Source: Marine group II euryarchaeote REDSEA-S43_B8 | GTDB taxonomy: Archaea; Thermoplasmatota; Poseidoniia; Poseidoniales; Thalassarchaeaceae | Reading direction: 5' to 3' | Length of the DNA stretch: 6,463 nucleotides | NCBI GenBank assembly: GCA_001629235.1 | Contig: LUSA01000071.1 | Coordinates: 1,411 to 7,873, forward strand | Part shown: positions 6,320 to 6,463 of the stretch, piece by piece | How the letters are laid out: every line of letters starts with the position of its first letter | Numbering within the stretch: the first letter of the stretch is position 1 | Program-made: the position numbers and the translations under genes | The notes under the pieces: model-generated | What the model was told of the DNA's origin: nothing | What the model saw: only the letters and a program-made list of their open reading frames with translations | The model's database searches: none

Positions 6320-6463
6320 TCAGTACATTGGGACGTCGTCTTCGTCGTCATCTGAGTCGGGAGCAGGAAGAGCGTTCGACTGAGCTTTCTCGAAAGCCTC
6401 CCTAACTCTTTCTTCGATATTCCTCGCATCCTCTAGCAGACCCTCGACGGGGACCTCTACCCC
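6320..6463 (-). CDS. C-terminal fragment of a hypothetical protein, possibly PAC2-family proteasome assembly chaperone (5' partial)
   Basis: The last 47 codons and the stop (TGA at 6322-6320) of a minus-strand gene lie in the window. The fragment has an amphipathic, probably coiled-coil helix (VEGLLEDARNIEERVREAF and a few more residues). A short Pro/Ala linker and an acidic tail (DSDDDEDD) follow, ending VPMY. Archaeal PAC2-family proteins often end in such a charged helix and a short tail with a terminal hydrophobic-Tyr motif, which is why I suggest that family, but no core domain is visible. The ending differs from a strict hydrophobic-Tyr-X motif because Tyr is the final residue. Coding is supported by the open frame to the edge and by the abutting convergent stop of nfuA. 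Any other protein with an acidic tail remains possible. Confidence 0.6.
   Translation of the reverse strand, partial: GVEVPVEGLLEDARNIEERVREAFEKAQSNALPAPDSDDDEDDVPMY

Noticed and set aside
1..6463. tRNA genes, CRISPR arrays, transposons or a defence system
   Set aside because: I saw no cloverleaf-like sequence, regularly spaced repeats, transposase motifs or defence-type domains. The genes are mostly housekeeping.

Overview
This 6.5 kb window looks like a piece of archaeal chromosome, most plausibly from a marine euryarchaeon of the Thermoplasmatota (Marine Group II / Poseidoniales or a close relative). The signs are an archaeal/eukaryal-type Trm1 tRNA dimethyltransferase, promoter-like TATA boxes with few clear Shine-Dalgarno sequences, a lipoprotein with an Asp-rich segment just after its lipobox cysteine, AGG/AGA-rich arginine codon use, and a partial gene resembling a PAC2-family proteasome chaperone. 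The taxonomic call is inference. No rRNA, tRNA, CRISPR array, insertion sequence or phage gene is visible.

Layout. Positions 1-2028 (minus strand, running off the left edge) hold one very long open frame for an exported multidomain solute-binding lipoprotein. Positions 2029-2216 are an AT-rich divergent control region. Then, on the plus strand, come purM (AIR synthase, about 2217-3338) and trm1 (tRNA G26 dimethyltransferase, about 3379-4695), 40 bases apart and probably co-transcribed. On the minus strand, moaA (GTP 3',8-cyclase, 4680-5678) converges on trm1 and overlaps its 3' end by 16 bases. Divergent from moaA lies nfuA (Fe-S carrier, 5759-6319, plus), followed with no gap by the convergent C-terminus of a further minus-strand gene (6320-6463) that runs off the right edge.

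How the genes relate. purM, trm1, moaA and nfuA are housekeeping functions: purine synthesis, tRNA modification, molybdenum cofactor synthesis and Fe-S delivery. MoaA needs two [4Fe-4S] clusters, so an NfuA-type carrier next door is functionally compatible, though they are not in one operon. The most unusual item is the lipoprotein. Its amino-acid-binding (SBP_bac_3-like) domain has its N-terminal segment placed after its C-terminal segment, as in a circular permutation. That domain is fused to a LivJ-type (Peripla_BP_6-like) binding domain, and a second copy of the latter may begin at the window edge, exactly 1080 bases after the first. I see no evidence for a wholly new defence or mobile system here.
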